Shown here: one piece after another, positions 1 to 6,924 of the stretch
Layout of the letters: every line of letters starts with the position of its first letter
Numbering within the stretch: the first letter of the stretch is position 1
Source: Sphaerobacteraceae bacterium
Lineage (GTDB): Bacteria > Chloroflexota > Chloroflexia > Thermomicrobiales > UBA6265
Assembly (NCBI GenBank): GCA_016781925.1
Contig: JADDPH010000128.1
Location: forward strand, 1-32,310
Length of the DNA stretch: 32,310 nucleotides
Direction: 5' to 3'
Program-made: the position numbers and the translations under genes
The notes under the pieces: model-generated
Told to the model about the DNA's origin: nothing
Database searches by the model: none
Seen by the model: only the letters and a program-made list of their open reading frames with translations

Positions 1-1
1 C

Positions 2-169
2 ATCGCTCCCGATGGACGCTTCCTGGCAATCGAGGTGAAGCGGCCTGACGGCTCGTGGAAGCTGCAACCGGCCCAGGAGGAGTTTCTGGCCGAGATTAGC
101 AAGCGGGGAGGCTACGCGGGGGTTGCGACGTGCCCGGAGGATGTGGACCTGATCTTAGGAGGACGATGA
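2..169 (+). CDS. VRR-NUC domain nuclease, C-terminal fragment (5' end outside window)
   Basis: The first 55 readable codons end at a TGA and give the C-terminal part of a small nuclease. The visible motif FLAIEVKRPDG, followed by LQPAQEEFLAEI and GGYAGVA, is the typical core of VRR-NUC proteins (PD-(D/E)xK-like): the E-V-K triad residues bind metal, and the Q next to the helix is also conserved. In phages and islands such stand-alone VRR-NUC proteins are small (about 90-130 residues) and are thought to cut branched or replication-intermediate DNA. The upstream half, including the first acidic residue, is outside the window. An AGGAGG and an ATG overlap its stop codon, so a further gene was probably translationally coupled to it. 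The family is read from motifs only; the phage or island origin is inferred from the neighbours. Confidence 0.7.
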   Translation: MAPDGRFLAIEVKRPDGSWKLQPAQEEFLAEISKRGGYAGVATCPEDVDLILGGR

Positions 170-376
170 GTCAAAGAACGGCGAGATTTTTCTTCATGCG
201 TCAGCGGAACAGATTGACGTGGTGGTGGAGGGACCGTCAGGCTGACTGGAGAGCTATTCGACGAGGAAGGTTTGGCCGAGCAGCCTGTGGCTCGGGGTGT
301 TGGTTCAGCTGTAAGGGGCATACTGAGACGGACGGCGGCTGATGCCTTCGTTCACCGGGTTGACTGGTCCCGATAG
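166..376 (+). pseudogene. Small phage-type reading frame, apparently broken by two frameshifts
   Basis: An ATG at 166 overlaps the stop of the nuclease gene (ATGA) and has AGGAGG at 157-162. Read straight through, it gives a Trp/Arg-rich peptide ending at 342 that does not look like a natural protein. A protein-like reading appears if the frame moves by -1 in the T5 run near 187-191 (continuing LHASAEQIDVVVEGPSG) and by -1 again near 241 (continuing LTGELFDEEGLAEQPVARGV, stop at 374-376). This would make a protein of about 70 residues with no family I recognise. Either two single-base deletions have broken a small gene, or the base calls are wrong at these points. An alternative is that the 58-residue straight frame is real; I consider that less likely. 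Confidence 0.3.
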
Positions 377-407
377 ATGCTTTCCATCCTCTCCGCCCTC
401 TCCCCGC

Positions 408-659
408 TCATACGTCGCTCGCGTAAATGACCCGCTTCCGCCAGGGTGGCTTCTGCTTGAGGCAGACCGCCTCCCGCCCGTCCGGTAAGGTGAGCCGTCG
501 CTTGACGACCCAGCCATTGGACATCAGTGCCCATCGTTGACGGACATACAGCCGGTCGTCGAGGTGCCCCACCACCCAGACGAGCATCGTCTCCGTCTCT
601 CCCATCTCTTCCCGAATGATCGACTCGTGCTCTTCGGCAAAGGCTCGCAGGTCGTCCAT
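408..659 (-). CDS. Hypothetical small protein (83 aa)
   Basis: An ATG-started frame of 83 residues. The N-terminal half is acidic and probably helical (DDLRAFAEEHESIIREEMGE). It is followed by alternating hydrophobic strands (TMLVWVVGHLDDRLYV) and a basic end (KQKPPWRKRVIYASDV). No motif or family is recognised and no signal peptide or membrane segment is visible. The ribosome binding site before the ATG is weak. It lies immediately downstream of a factor-independent terminator on the same strand, so it would need its own promoter or read-through. The composition looks coding (sensible hydrophobic pattern, few rare residues), but with nothing homologous in mind I rate it as a probable, not certain, gene of the phage-like segment. 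Confidence 0.4.
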   Translation of the reverse strand: MDDLRAFAEEHESIIREEMGETETMLVWVVGHLDDRLYVRQRWALMSNGWVVKRRLTLPDGREAVCLKQKPPWRKRVIYASDV

Positions 660-685
660 GCACCGCAGCGTAATCGATCAGGCAT

Positions 686-713
686 GAAAAGGCCCGGCCA
701 TTGCTGACCGGGC
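686..713 (-). terminator. Factor-independent terminator for the 740-1015 gene
   Basis: On the minus strand a GC-rich hairpin, GCCCGG (713-708) and CCGGGC (697-692) with a 10-base loop, is followed at once by CTTTTC (691-686). It sits 27 bases after the stop of the upstream minus-strand gene, the expected position for its terminator. The stem is short (6 bp) but all G-C. Confidence 0.65.
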
Positions 714-739
714 GCGTCTGACGAGTACGATTTAGGACA

Positions 740-1015
740 TTAGGACAGTTCTCGGTTCCACTCGTCCTTAATCAGCACGCGAGCCATCTTCCAAGTCTCC
801 TCTAAACGCTTCATCGTGTGGTGGAGGTCCGAGAGGGCCTGTCTGGAGTCCTCGTCTCCCAGCACCAGCAATCCCCGCCGGATGGCTTGGCCCAGCTCGT
901 ATTCCGCCTCCTGGATGTGATCAAGGACGCATGGGAGAGGCCCCTGGTTCTTCATGTGTGCCAGGGTAACCTGAGCGACAGGGTCTAGTAATGCTGCGTC
1001 CAACGACTTTGTCAC
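740..1015 (-). CDS. Hypothetical helical protein (91 aa)
   Basis: I take the GTG at 1015 as start because a strong ribosome binding site (AGGAGG, about 1021-1026) lies 5-7 bases before it; an open frame extends further upstream but without such a site. The 91-residue product begins MTKSLDAALLDPVAQVTLAH and is mostly helical and charged, for example QEAEYELGQAIRRGLLVLGDE and HHTMKRLEETWKMARVLIKDE. It has no membrane segment, signal peptide or cysteine cluster, and I recognise no family. The frame ends 27 bases before a terminator on the same strand, so it is a free-standing transcription unit transcribed away from the HNH gene. It is probably a phage or island accessory protein. Confidence 0.6.
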   Translation of the reverse strand: MTKSLDAALLDPVAQVTLAHMKNQGPLPCVLDHIQEAEYELGQAIRRGLLVLGDEDSRQALSDLHHTMKRLEETWKMARVLIKDEWNRELS

Positions 1016-1144
1016 GTCACTCCTCCTACCGTAAACGGGCCACCTGGCCGTACTCAGAATGCTCGGTGTTTCGGGGGATAGACAGGGTCTGCTGGACTCC
1101 GAGATTAGGTTGACGATAAATGAGATAATAGAGGGACAACCGTC

Positions 1145-1206
1145 GTTCGTGGCGACAACCCTTTGAAGATGCCCCTGGCTTGCCACGAACAAGTTGGGGG
1201 CTTTTT
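1145..1206 (+). promoter_or_regulatory. Attenuator-like leader with two mutually exclusive hairpins before the HNH gene
   Basis: GTTCGTGGC (1145-1153) is perfectly complementary to GCCACGAAC (1182-1190). A second pairing, GCCCC (1171-1175) with GGGGGC (1196-1201), with CTTG/CAAG inside, is followed by TTTTT (1202-1206), as in an intrinsic terminator. The two pairings cross each other, so they should exclude each other, the geometry of an antiterminator/terminator pair. AGGAGG of the HNH gene follows directly. The AT-rich stretch around 1110-1134 (TTGACG, GATAAT) may hold the promoter, but the spacing is poor. Confidence 0.5.
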
Positions 1207-1215
1207 AGGAGGTTA

Positions 1216-1692
1216 ATGAAACGAATAGCACTGCACGGAAAGTATGGAGAGGGAAAGTTTGCGTTGGTGGATGATGAGGACTTTGACCGGTATAGTGGGC
1301 GTTCATGGTACGTAACAACAGGGCAATGGCCATATGCGGTCTCATCCAACGGTCATGCTCGTTTGATTTACCTACACAAAATCATTGTCGATGCTTATCC
1401 CCACCAGCGGGTAGACCATATCAATGGAGACACATTCGACAACCGTCGCGACAACTTAAGACTTTGCTCGAATGCTGAGAACTGCCGCAATCAGAGTCGA
1501 AGGTCGGACTGTATGAGCGGTTTCAAGGGCGTGTCGTGGCAAGCGGATCGGAAGTCCTGGCGCTGCCAGATTATGATGGACTACCAAAAAATCAACCTCG
1601 GCAATTACAGTGACCGCGAAGAAGCCGCCTACGTCTATGACCAGGCTGCCCTCCAGTTGTTTGGGGAGTTTGCCAGAACCAACCTATTGTGA
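1216..1692 (+). CDS. HNH/AP2-domain homing-type endonuclease
   Basis: The start is ATG 1216, chosen because AGGAGG sits at 1207-1212 with 3 bases between; an in-frame ATG 12 codons upstream lies inside the leader hairpin. The 158-residue product has an N-terminal domain, then an HNH motif around residues 54-85 (H54, VDHINGD at 66-72, NRRDNLRL), then an AP2 DNA-binding domain from about 101 to 156 (GFKGVSWQADRKSW ... LGNYSDREEAAYVYDQAA, FGEFARTN). HNH plus AP2 is the standard architecture of free-standing homing endonucleases of phages and mobile islands. The enzyme is expected to make a strand break at a specific site and spread by gene conversion. Base composition is visibly lower in G+C than the surrounding genes, consistent with recent transfer. 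A tRNA-Gly gene starts 17 bases after its stop. Confidence 0.9.
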   Translation: MKRIALHGKYGEGKFALVDDEDFDRYSGRSWYVTTGQWPYAVSSNGHARLIYLHKIIVDAYPHQRVDHINGDTFDNRRDNLRLCSNAENCRNQSRRSDCMSGFKGVSWQADRKSWRCQIMMDYQKINLGNYSDREEAAYVYDQAALQLFGEFARTNLL

Positions 1693-1709
1693 GTTATACT
1701 GTCGGTGAT

Positions 1710-1785
1710 GCGGCGGTAGCTCAGCTGGCAGAGCGGGTGCCTTCCAAGCACCAGGTCGCGCGTTCGAACCGCGTCCGCCGCTCCA
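1710..1785 (+). tRNA. tRNA-Gly(TCC), CCA encoded
   Basis: The cloverleaf folds cleanly. Acceptor GCGGCGG (1710-1716) pairs with CCGCCGC (1775-1781). The D arm is GCTC/GAGC, and the anticodon stem GGTGC/GCACC has loop CTTCCAA, so the anticodon is TCC (glycine). The T arm is GCGCG-TTCGAAC-CGCGT with one G-T pair, the discriminator base is T, and CCA is encoded at 1783-1785. It begins 17 bases after the HNH gene and may be an island-borne tRNA. Confidence 0.95.
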
Positions 1786-1797
1786 ATCCCGCTCCCC

Positions 1798-1825
1798 TTG
1801 TTCTCTCTCCTCAACCCGCTATACT
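1798..1825 (+). promoter_or_regulatory. Probable sigma-70-type promoter
   Basis: TTGTTC (1798-1803) and TATACT (1820-1825) are separated by 16 bases. The predicted start near 1832 lies about 70 bases before the tRNA-Gly half at 1903, so it could transcribe that fragment and the DNA beyond. Confidence 0.45.
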
Positions 1826-1902
1826 CCCTTTCAGACAGGTACGTCAGCCTCGGAGAGTAAGGCGCATTCGGGGAAGTCCCAGGCACACAAAGGCGTTCGT
1901 TC

Positions 1903-1947
1903 CTTCCAAGCAGGTTGTCGCGGGTTCGAGTCCCGTCTCCCGCTCCA
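1903..1947 (+). pseudogene. 3' half of a second tRNA-Gly (attachment-site scar)
   Basis: From the anticodon loop onward this is a perfect tRNA: loop CTTCCAA (1903-1909), 3' anticodon strand GCAGG, variable TTGTC, T arm GCGGG-TTCGAGT-CCCGT, acceptor strand CTCCCGC, T, CCA (to 1947). The 5' half is missing: the bases before the loop (CGTTC) cannot pair with GCAGG, and no acceptor partner GCGGGAG occurs upstream. The T arm and acceptor differ from the intact tRNA-Gly at 1710, so it is not a simple duplication of that gene. A clean break at the anticodon loop is the classic mark of tRNA-targeting integrases. Confidence 0.75.
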
Positions 1948-2369
1948 CGGTCGGCATGGAATGGGTCGCAGGACCGGTCGGTGCCACCTATCCGATCCCT
2001 TGCTCCGAATGTGGTTCTCTGTTCTTGTCTCGTGGCCGGATTCTCGCGGATCACCAGCTATCCCTGCGTTGTCGTTCCTCCCGTTAATCTGGCCGTCCAG
2101 AGTGGCCCCTCAACCATCGTCGAGGCGCTGCTCGGAGCCCACGGCTGGTCGCGTACCCCAAGTTTGTTTCCTCACCTGGCCCTGCTACACTCTGACAGGC
2201 AGACGGGCGGGCTGCTGCCCGCCACGATGGGCGGTGCGACCTAGGGGTGAGGCCCTCTTGACGCCCCGGGCGCTCTCGCCGGTTTCCGGTCGCCTCGCTG
2301 ATGGTTGAAGGGACGAAGTCCGCCGGCAAGAGCGGATATGTCCCAAGCGTAGATAATCGTCTGGTTGTC
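1948..2369. other. Intergenic stretch without a recognisable gene
   Basis: No convincing coding frame on either strand. It holds a likely plus-strand promoter, TTGTTT (2164-2169) and TACACT (2186-2191) with 16 bases between. Just after the predicted start comes a perfect 7-bp hairpin, GGCGGGC (2206-2212), TGCT, GCCCGCC (2217-2223), without a T-run. The promoter may drive the tRNA-Met at 2370 with a structured leader of about 170 bases. I see no match to a known riboswitch or housekeeping RNA. Confidence 0.45.
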
Positions 2370-2444
2370 GGGCCTGTAGCTCAGCGGTAGAGCACGGGGC
2401 TCATAACCCCAGGGTCGCAGGTTCGATCCCTGCCAGGCCCACCA
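2370..2444 (+). tRNA. tRNA-Met(CAT), CCA encoded
   Basis: Acceptor GGGCCTG (2370-2376) pairs with CAGGCCC (2434-2440). The D arm is GCTC/GAGC, the anticodon loop CTCATAA gives CAT, and the T arm is GCAGG-TTCGATC-CCTGC. The discriminator is A, with CCA at 2442-2444. The paired G1-C72 excludes the usual initiator. An elongator tRNA-Met is the simplest call; a lysidine-modified tRNA-Ile2(CAT) cannot be excluded from sequence alone. Confidence 0.92.
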
Positions 2445-2559
2445 GGATGCGCCGGATCGTCCCCGGTCGGTCCATCCCGAGCAGCGATGGCCTGATTCCG
2501 GCGCTAAGGGTCTCCGAGCGCGCGTCTCTCGCTAGAGGAGAACGAACATCGACGCCGAG

Positions 2560-2949
2560 ATGAACTCCCACCAGGACGAGATGACCGCCGGGGACCGGTT
2601 GGCCGAGCAAAGCCGCGAACTGGCGTTGCGGATTGCCGACCTCATCTCAGACACCCCCGCTGCCGATACGCTTGTCATCGATATCCACCAGATTTCGCCG
2701 GTCGCGGACTGCTTCGTGATCTGCTCCGGGGAGAATGAACGGCAGTTACGGGCGATCTCCCGAGATGTCCTTGAGAAGTTGACCGAGGATGGCATTCGTC
2801 CTGAGCGCATCGAGGGGAACCCAGCCTCCGGGTGGATTCTGCTCGACTACGGCGAAGTGATCGTCCACATCTTCGACGTCGATCAGCGCTCGTTCTATCG
2901 CCTTGAGGACCTCTGGGCGGAGGCGCAGACACTCCTCGCGATCCAATGA
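2560..2949 (+). CDS. rsfS: Ribosomal silencing factor RsfS
   Basis: RsfS (YbeB/DUF143, Iojap family) binds ribosomal protein uL14 and blocks joining of the 30S and 50S subunits, lowering translation in starvation. The 129-residue product shows the family core: ALRIADLISD, LVIDIHQISPVADCFVICSGENERQ, AISRDVLEKL, and the C-terminal GWILLDYGEVIVHIFDVDQRSFYRLEDLW. Length is slightly above the usual 110-120. The start is not certain: ATG 2560 has no good ribosome binding site; ATG 2581 is preceded by AGGA; and AGAGGAG at 2534-2540 lies at ideal distance from an in-frame ATC at 2548. It follows tRNA-Met on the same strand and is the first gene of the ordinary chromosomal part of the window. Confidence 0.95.
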   Translation: MNSHQDEMTAGDRLAEQSRELALRIADLISDTPAADTLVIDIHQISPVADCFVICSGENERQLRAISRDVLEKLTEDGIRPERIEGNPASGWILLDYGEVIVHIFDVDQRSFYRLEDLWAEAQTLLAIQ

Positions 2950-3076
2950 TGGTGCCATTTCACGCACGGCACCTCTCCATTACCATGCCTCCAATGAGCT
3001 GCGGTCATCTTTCCGTCGCCCCGCTTCGTGGTCAGGACCGGGAGTTAGAGTCAGCCAGGGCGAGGGGGACATCGAG

Positions 3077-3325
3077 ATGCCGTTGACGCGTGAAAGGGAC
3101 AACGAATCGTTTCGGATCCCAGGGGCTGAAGGAGCCACGTCGCACCTCAACCCGGTGCTGCCATTCCTCCTTGGCGCCGCCGTGGGTGGGGCAGCCGGGG
3201 CAGTGGCGGGCACCCTGCTCGGCAGGCAGACGACGCAGCTCGTCGCGAGCCTGATCGGCGTGGTTGACCGCCGCTTGACTCGATCCGAAGAAGGTGAGCC
3301 GAGGTTCGACTTACTCCTCCAGTAG
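3077..3325 (+). CDS. Small glycine-zipper membrane protein (82 aa), function unknown
   Basis: The start is ATG 3077, preceded by GAGGGGG. The frame is open further upstream but has no better site. The first ~30 residues are polar and charged (MPLTRERDNESFRIPGAEGA). Then comes one hydrophobic segment, about residues 33-54, rich in small residues (LPFLLGAAVGGAAGAVAGTL) with repeated GxxxG/GxxxA spacing, a glycine zipper suited to helix packing in the membrane. The tail is amphipathic and charged (VASLIGVVDRRLTRSEEGEP). I recognise no family; general glycine-zipper small proteins are often membrane-stress related, but nothing here proves that. It is convergent with the next minus-strand gene; a CCGCC/GGCGG hairpin around 3333-3351 lies between the two stops. 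Confidence 0.6.
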   Translation: MPLTRERDNESFRIPGAEGATSHLNPVLPFLLGAAVGGAAGAVAGTLLGRQTTQLVASLIGVVDRRLTRSEEGEPRFDLLLQ

Positions 3326-3349
3326 GTTCCGCCCTCGCGAGCGGCGGGA

Positions 3350-4456
3350 TCACTGGCGGGTGGATGTCCTCGGCGCCGCCAGTTGCCTCGCCGCGGCCCG
3401 GCGCCGGCGGTCGCGTCGCGCCAGATCCGCCACCGTTGTCAGCAGGACGATCCCCACGGCCCCGATGGCCCCAAGTTTGGCCTCTCGCGTCGGCAACACC
3501 AGTGCCGCGAAGCCAAAGAGCGCCGAGATGCCGGCAACGAAGCCGACGATCTGAGGCTGCGTCCAGCCGCCATCGAGCAGGCGGTGGTGGAGATGCCCGC
3601 GGTCCGCGCCGACAGGGGAGCGACCGTGAATGATCCGGTAGACAATCACCCACGCGACGTCCAAGACCGGTAAGCCCAGGGCCAGGAGGGCTGCAGCGAT
3701 CTTCGCCCCGCCGATGATCGAGATGACGGCTAAGGTGAAACCAAGGAAATTTGCACCGGCGTCCCCCATGATCGTTCGGGCCGGGTGCCAGTTGAATGGC
3801 AGAAAGCCGACGAGCACGCCACCGAGTACCGCCGGAAGCAGGGAGATCGTGAACTGCGGATTCTCCCTTGGCCAGAAGTAGGTGTGGACGAACAGGACCG
3901 TGCAGGCGACGAGCGTCACCGAGCCGGCCAATCCGTCCAGGCCGTCAAGGAGGTTCAGCGTATTCGTCATCCCGACGAGCCAGAACAGCGTGAAGCCCAC
4001 GGCCGCGAGCAGCGGCAGTTCCACTGTCCCGCCGAACGGCGAATTGAACCGGTCGATGACGATGCCGTGGTCCTCACCCCGCAGACGCGGTAAGACCACC
4101 AGCGCGGCCGCCGTGACCTGCCACGCGAGCTTGATCCCGGCTCCGAGACCGACGGCGTCGTCGTAGAGCATGACGACGGTCAGCAGGCCCGTCGCGGCAA
4201 GAAGCAGAAGAAGTCGCTCGGTTTCGACCTTGTACCGAAAGACATCGACGACGTAGGTGAGCGCTATCCCGAAGCAGAAGGCCACGTACATTGGAAGACC
4301 GGCCCCGCGCGGAACGGGACTTGGGTGAACGCGACGCGGGCCGGGCTGATCCAGCAGTCCAAGTTTTCGAGAAAGGACGATCGATTTCGCGACGAAAAGG
4401 GCCGACGCTGCTGCCGTTGTTGCAAAGACCAGGAGGACAATCAGCGGCTGGCTCAC
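3350..4456 (-). CDS. WecA/TagO-type undecaprenyl-phosphate HexNAc-1-phosphate transferase
   Basis: A polytopic membrane enzyme of the MraY/WecA superfamily (368 aa, GTG start). It transfers a HexNAc-1-phosphate, in this subfamily usually GlcNAc-1-P from UDP-GlcNAc, to undecaprenyl phosphate on the cytoplasmic face, starting synthesis of a cell-surface polysaccharide. Diagnostic sites are visible: the Mg-binding pair Asp99-Asp100 (YDD), NTLNLLDGLDGLAG at 165-178, GDAGANFLGF in the cytoplasmic loop near 232, and the sugar-recognition motif RGHLHHRLL near 290, which marks the WecA/TagO branch rather than MraY. About ten hydrophobic helices can be counted, and the end is Arg-rich. It lies 33 bases after glyA on the same strand and is probably cotranscribed. 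The exact sugar substrate is not decided by sequence. Confidence 0.9.
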   Translation of the reverse strand: MSQPLIVLLVFATTAAASALFVAKSIVLSRKLGLLDQPGPRRVHPSPVPRGAGLPMYVAFCFGIALTYVVDVFRYKVETERLLLLLAATGLLTVVMLYDDAVGLGAGIKLAWQVTAAALVVLPRLRGEDHGIVIDRFNSPFGGTVELPLLAAVGFTLFWLVGMTNTLNLLDGLDGLAGSVTLVACTVLFVHTYFWPRENPQFTISLLPAVLGGVLVGFLPFNWHPARTIMGDAGANFLGFTLAVISIIGGAKIAAALLALGLPVLDVAWVIVYRIIHGRSPVGADRGHLHHRLLDGGWTQPQIVGFVAGISALFGFAALVLPTREAKLGAIGAVGIVLLTTVADLARRDRRRRAAARQLAAPRTSTRQ

Positions 4457-4489
4457 CGTGCGCGACGGCCCGTCATCGTCTGGATGGCT

Positions 4490-5752
4490 TTAGGCAGACC
4501 CGTCATCGATACCCGGCACTGGAAACTGCGAGGTGAGATCTCGGACCTGATCTGCGACGCGACCAAGCGTCGCGGGATTCTCCGGTTCGCGAAGCACGTC
4601 CGCAATCATGGTCGCAACCTGCTCGACCTCTCGCACCCCGAAACCGCGGGTGGTGACGGCGGGGGTTCCTAGCCGCAAGCCGCTGGCCTGAGTCGGCGGC
4701 CGGGTCTCCCCCGGGATGGTGTTGCGATTGGTGGAGATACCCACCTCGTCGAGGATTCGCTCCGACTTGCGCCCGCTCAACCCCAGCACGCCCACGTCTA
4801 CGAGCAGCAAATGATTGTCGGTGCCTCCCGAGATGACCGGCAACCCCTGGCGGGTCAACTCCGAAGCCATCGCTTTGGCGTTCTCGATCACCCGCTCCCC
4901 GTATGCGCGAAACTCGGGCAGCAGCGCCTCGCCGAAGGCAACCGCCTTCCCAGCGATGACGTGCATCAGAGGTCCACCTTGCAGGCCGGGAAAAACGCTC
5001 TTGTCAATCGCCTTGGCGTGCTCCTCTCCACAGAGGATCATCCCGCCCCGGGGGCCGCGCAGCGTCTTGTGGGTGGTCGTCGTCGTGACGTGCGCGTGCC
5101 CGATCGGACTCGGATGGAGACCCGCCGCGACCAGACCAGCGGGGTGCGCGATATCGGCAAAGAGAAAGGCCCCGACCTCATCCGCAATCTCGCGGAAGCG
5201 CGCAAAGTCGATGGTGCGACTGTAGGCGCTTGCTCCGCAGATGATCGCCCGCGGGCGCACCTCCCGCGCCTTCGTGGCAATGGCCTCGTAGTCGAGCAAA
5301 CCCGTTTCACGATCGACGCCGTAGAAGTGTGGCTCGAAGAGGCGACCGGAGAAGTTGACCCCCAGGCCGTGCGTCAGATGCCCGCCCTCTTGCAGATTCA
5401 GCCCCAAAATGCGGTCACCTGGCTCCAAGAGTGCCAGGTAGGCGGCCATGTTGGCATTGGCGCCGGAGTGGGGCTGAACGTTGGCGTGCTCGGCCCCGAA
5501 CAGCGCCTTGGCGCGATCGATGGCCAGGACTTCCACCTCATCAACGAACTCGCACCCACCGTAGTACCGCTTGCCGGGGTAACCCTCGGCGTACTTGTTG
5601 GTCAGCACACTGCCGACGGCCTGCAGAACGGCCGCGCTGGTGTAATTCTCGGATGCGATCAACTCGATTCCGTCACGCTGACGACGCCGCTCCCGTCCAA
5701 TGGCGTCGGCAACCGCGGCGTCCACCTGGCTGAGGGAGGACAACGTGAGCAT
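4490..5752 (-). CDS. glyA: Serine hydroxymethyltransferase
   Basis: GlyA uses PLP to interconvert serine plus tetrahydrofolate with glycine plus 5,10-methylene-THF in the cytoplasm, the main source of one-carbon units. The 420-residue length is normal. Visible landmarks are [12 protein letters not shown] near 31-43, YPGKRYYGG at 58-66, [11 protein letters not shown] at 95-105, and the PLP Schiff-base lysine in [15 protein letters not shown] (Lys229). Start ATG 5752 has AGGGAG 8 bases upstream. Its position is functionally linked to the gcv and pur genes further right in this window and to folD, all of which make or use the same folate pool. It is divergent from galE with 169 bases between, in which I could not find a convincing pair of promoter hexamers. 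Confidence 0.97.
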   Translation of the reverse strand: MLTLSSLSQVDAAVADAIGRERRRQRDGIELIASENYTSAAVLQAVGSVLTNKYAEGYPGKRYYGGCEFVDEVEVLAIDRAKALFGAEHANVQPHSGANANMAAYLALLEPGDRILGLNLQEGGHLTHGLGVNFSGRLFEPHFYGVDRETGLLDYEAIATKAREVRPRAIICGASAYSRTIDFARFREIADEVGAFLFADIAHPAGLVAAGLHPSPIGHAHVTTTTTHKTLRGPRGGMILCGEEHAKAIDKSVFPGLQGGPLMHVIAGKAVAFGEALLPEFRAYGERVIENAKAMASELTRQGLPVISGGTDNHLLLVDVGVLGLSGRKSERILDEVGISTNRNTIPGETRPPTQASGLRLGTPAVTTRGFGVREVEQVATMIADVLREPENPATLGRVADQVRDLTSQFPVPGIDDGSA

Positions 5753-5921
5753 CGGATCGTCTCCCTTGCTCGCGACCGGCTCATGCGCCGGAATCGACCT
5801 TGCGAAGGTGAGCTATCAGGGGCCAGCAGCGGGGGCGAAAGCGGCGCTAGTGTACCATGTCGCCCCGGCTGGCTCGGTCCGAGTTGGGGGCGTTGCGAGG
5901 GGAAGTGGAGACGACACGACG

Positions 5922-6911
5922 ATGCGGGTACTAGTGACCGGCGGTGGAGGGTACATCGGAAGCGTCGCCGTCGAGTGTTTGCTCGGAGCGGGCTACGATG
6001 TTGTGGTTCTCGACAATTTCTGGCGCGGCCACCAGCCCGCCGTTCCGACCGGTGTGGAGAAGGTCGATTGCGACCTCCGTGACCGTGATCACACCATTAG
6101 GGCGGTCAAGGAGGCGTGGGTTGACGCCGTGCTCCACTTCGCGGCGGCGACGCTGGTCGGGGAATCAGTGGTTCAGCCGGCCGAGTATTTCGAGATCAAC
6201 GTAGTGGGCAGCCATAACCTGTTGGTGGCGATGCGGGACGCCGGTGTCTCGAAACTGGTCTTCTCGTCTACCGCGGCGGTCTACGGCATGCCAGAGACCT
6301 TGCCAATCACTGAAACTGCGCCGACGGTGCCGATTAATCCCTACGGACGCTCGAAGTTGATGGTTGAGCAGATGCTGGAGTGGCATGCCGGGGCATACGG
6401 TCTCCGCTATGCCTGCCCCCGTTACTTCAACGTCGCTGGGGCCACCGAGCAGCACGGCGAGGATCACGAGCCGGAGACGCACGTCATTCCCGTCGCGCTC
6501 CAGGTGCTCCTCGGCAAGCGGCCCCACTTTTCCGTCTTCGGGACTGACTACCCCACGCCGGACGGCACGGCGATTCGTGACTATGTCCATGTGGTCGACC
6601 TCGCTGAAGCTCACATCCTGGCGCTCAAGCGACTCGACGAGACGCTGGGACCGATCAACCTTGGGACCAGGGACGGGTTCTCAGTGCGTCAGATCGTGGC
6701 GGCGGTCGAGCGCGTCACCCGCCGGGATCTCCCAGTCGAGTACGGCCCACGCCGCGAGGGTGATCCCCCTGCTCTAGTGGCCGATAGCTCCAAGGCGCAT
6801 CGTCTGCTTGGCTGGACCCCGACACGGTCAACCATGGACGAGATGGTCGGCAGTGCATGGCGCTGGTTCCAAGCTCATCCGCACGGATATCAGGACGACG
6901 GTCAGTCCTAA
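5922..6911 (+). CDS. galE: UDP-glucose 4-epimerase
   Basis: A short-chain dehydrogenase-type epimerase (329 aa) that uses bound NAD+ to interconvert UDP-glucose and UDP-galactose. The N-terminal Rossmann motif is TGGGGYIGS (6-14). The catalytic site shows SSTAAVYG (115-122) and Y141-G-R-S-K145 (YxxxK). PRYFNVAGA and the C-terminal RDYVHVVDLAEAHILAL are also typical of GalE, and KAHRLLGWTP near the end is characteristic. ATG 5922 is chosen because the Rossmann strand begins there; GTGGAG lies upstream, and the frame stays open further upstream only over the glyA promoter region. It is transcribed alone and convergent with plsY, with 13 bases between the stops. Some relatives also act on UDP-GlcNAc; this cannot be excluded. 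Confidence 0.93.
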   Translation: MRVLVTGGGGYIGSVAVECLLGAGYDVVVLDNFWRGHQPAVPTGVEKVDCDLRDRDHTIRAVKEAWVDAVLHFAAATLVGESVVQPAEYFEINVVGSHNLLVAMRDAGVSKLVFSSTAAVYGMPETLPITETAPTVPINPYGRSKLMVEQMLEWHAGAYGLRYACPRYFNVAGATEQHGEDHEPETHVIPVALQVLLGKRPHFSVFGTDYPTPDGTAIRDYVHVVDLAEAHILALKRLDETLGPINLGTRDGFSVRQIVAAVERVTRRDLPVEYGPRREGDPPALVADSSKAHRLLGWTPTRSTMDEMVGSAWRWFQAHPHGYQDDGQS

Positions 6912-6924
6912 CCGCCGGACAGGA

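Noticed and set aside
1635-2054. Minus-strand frame containing GDGTRTRDNLLGR and a related repeat
   Set aside because: This is the well-known false protein produced by reading tRNA-Gly genes backwards; it coincides with the intact tRNA and the tRNA half.
4811-6082. Long plus-strand frame (423 codons) opposite glyA
   Set aside because: Shadow of glyA codon bias; composition is not protein-like and glyA on the other strand is certain.
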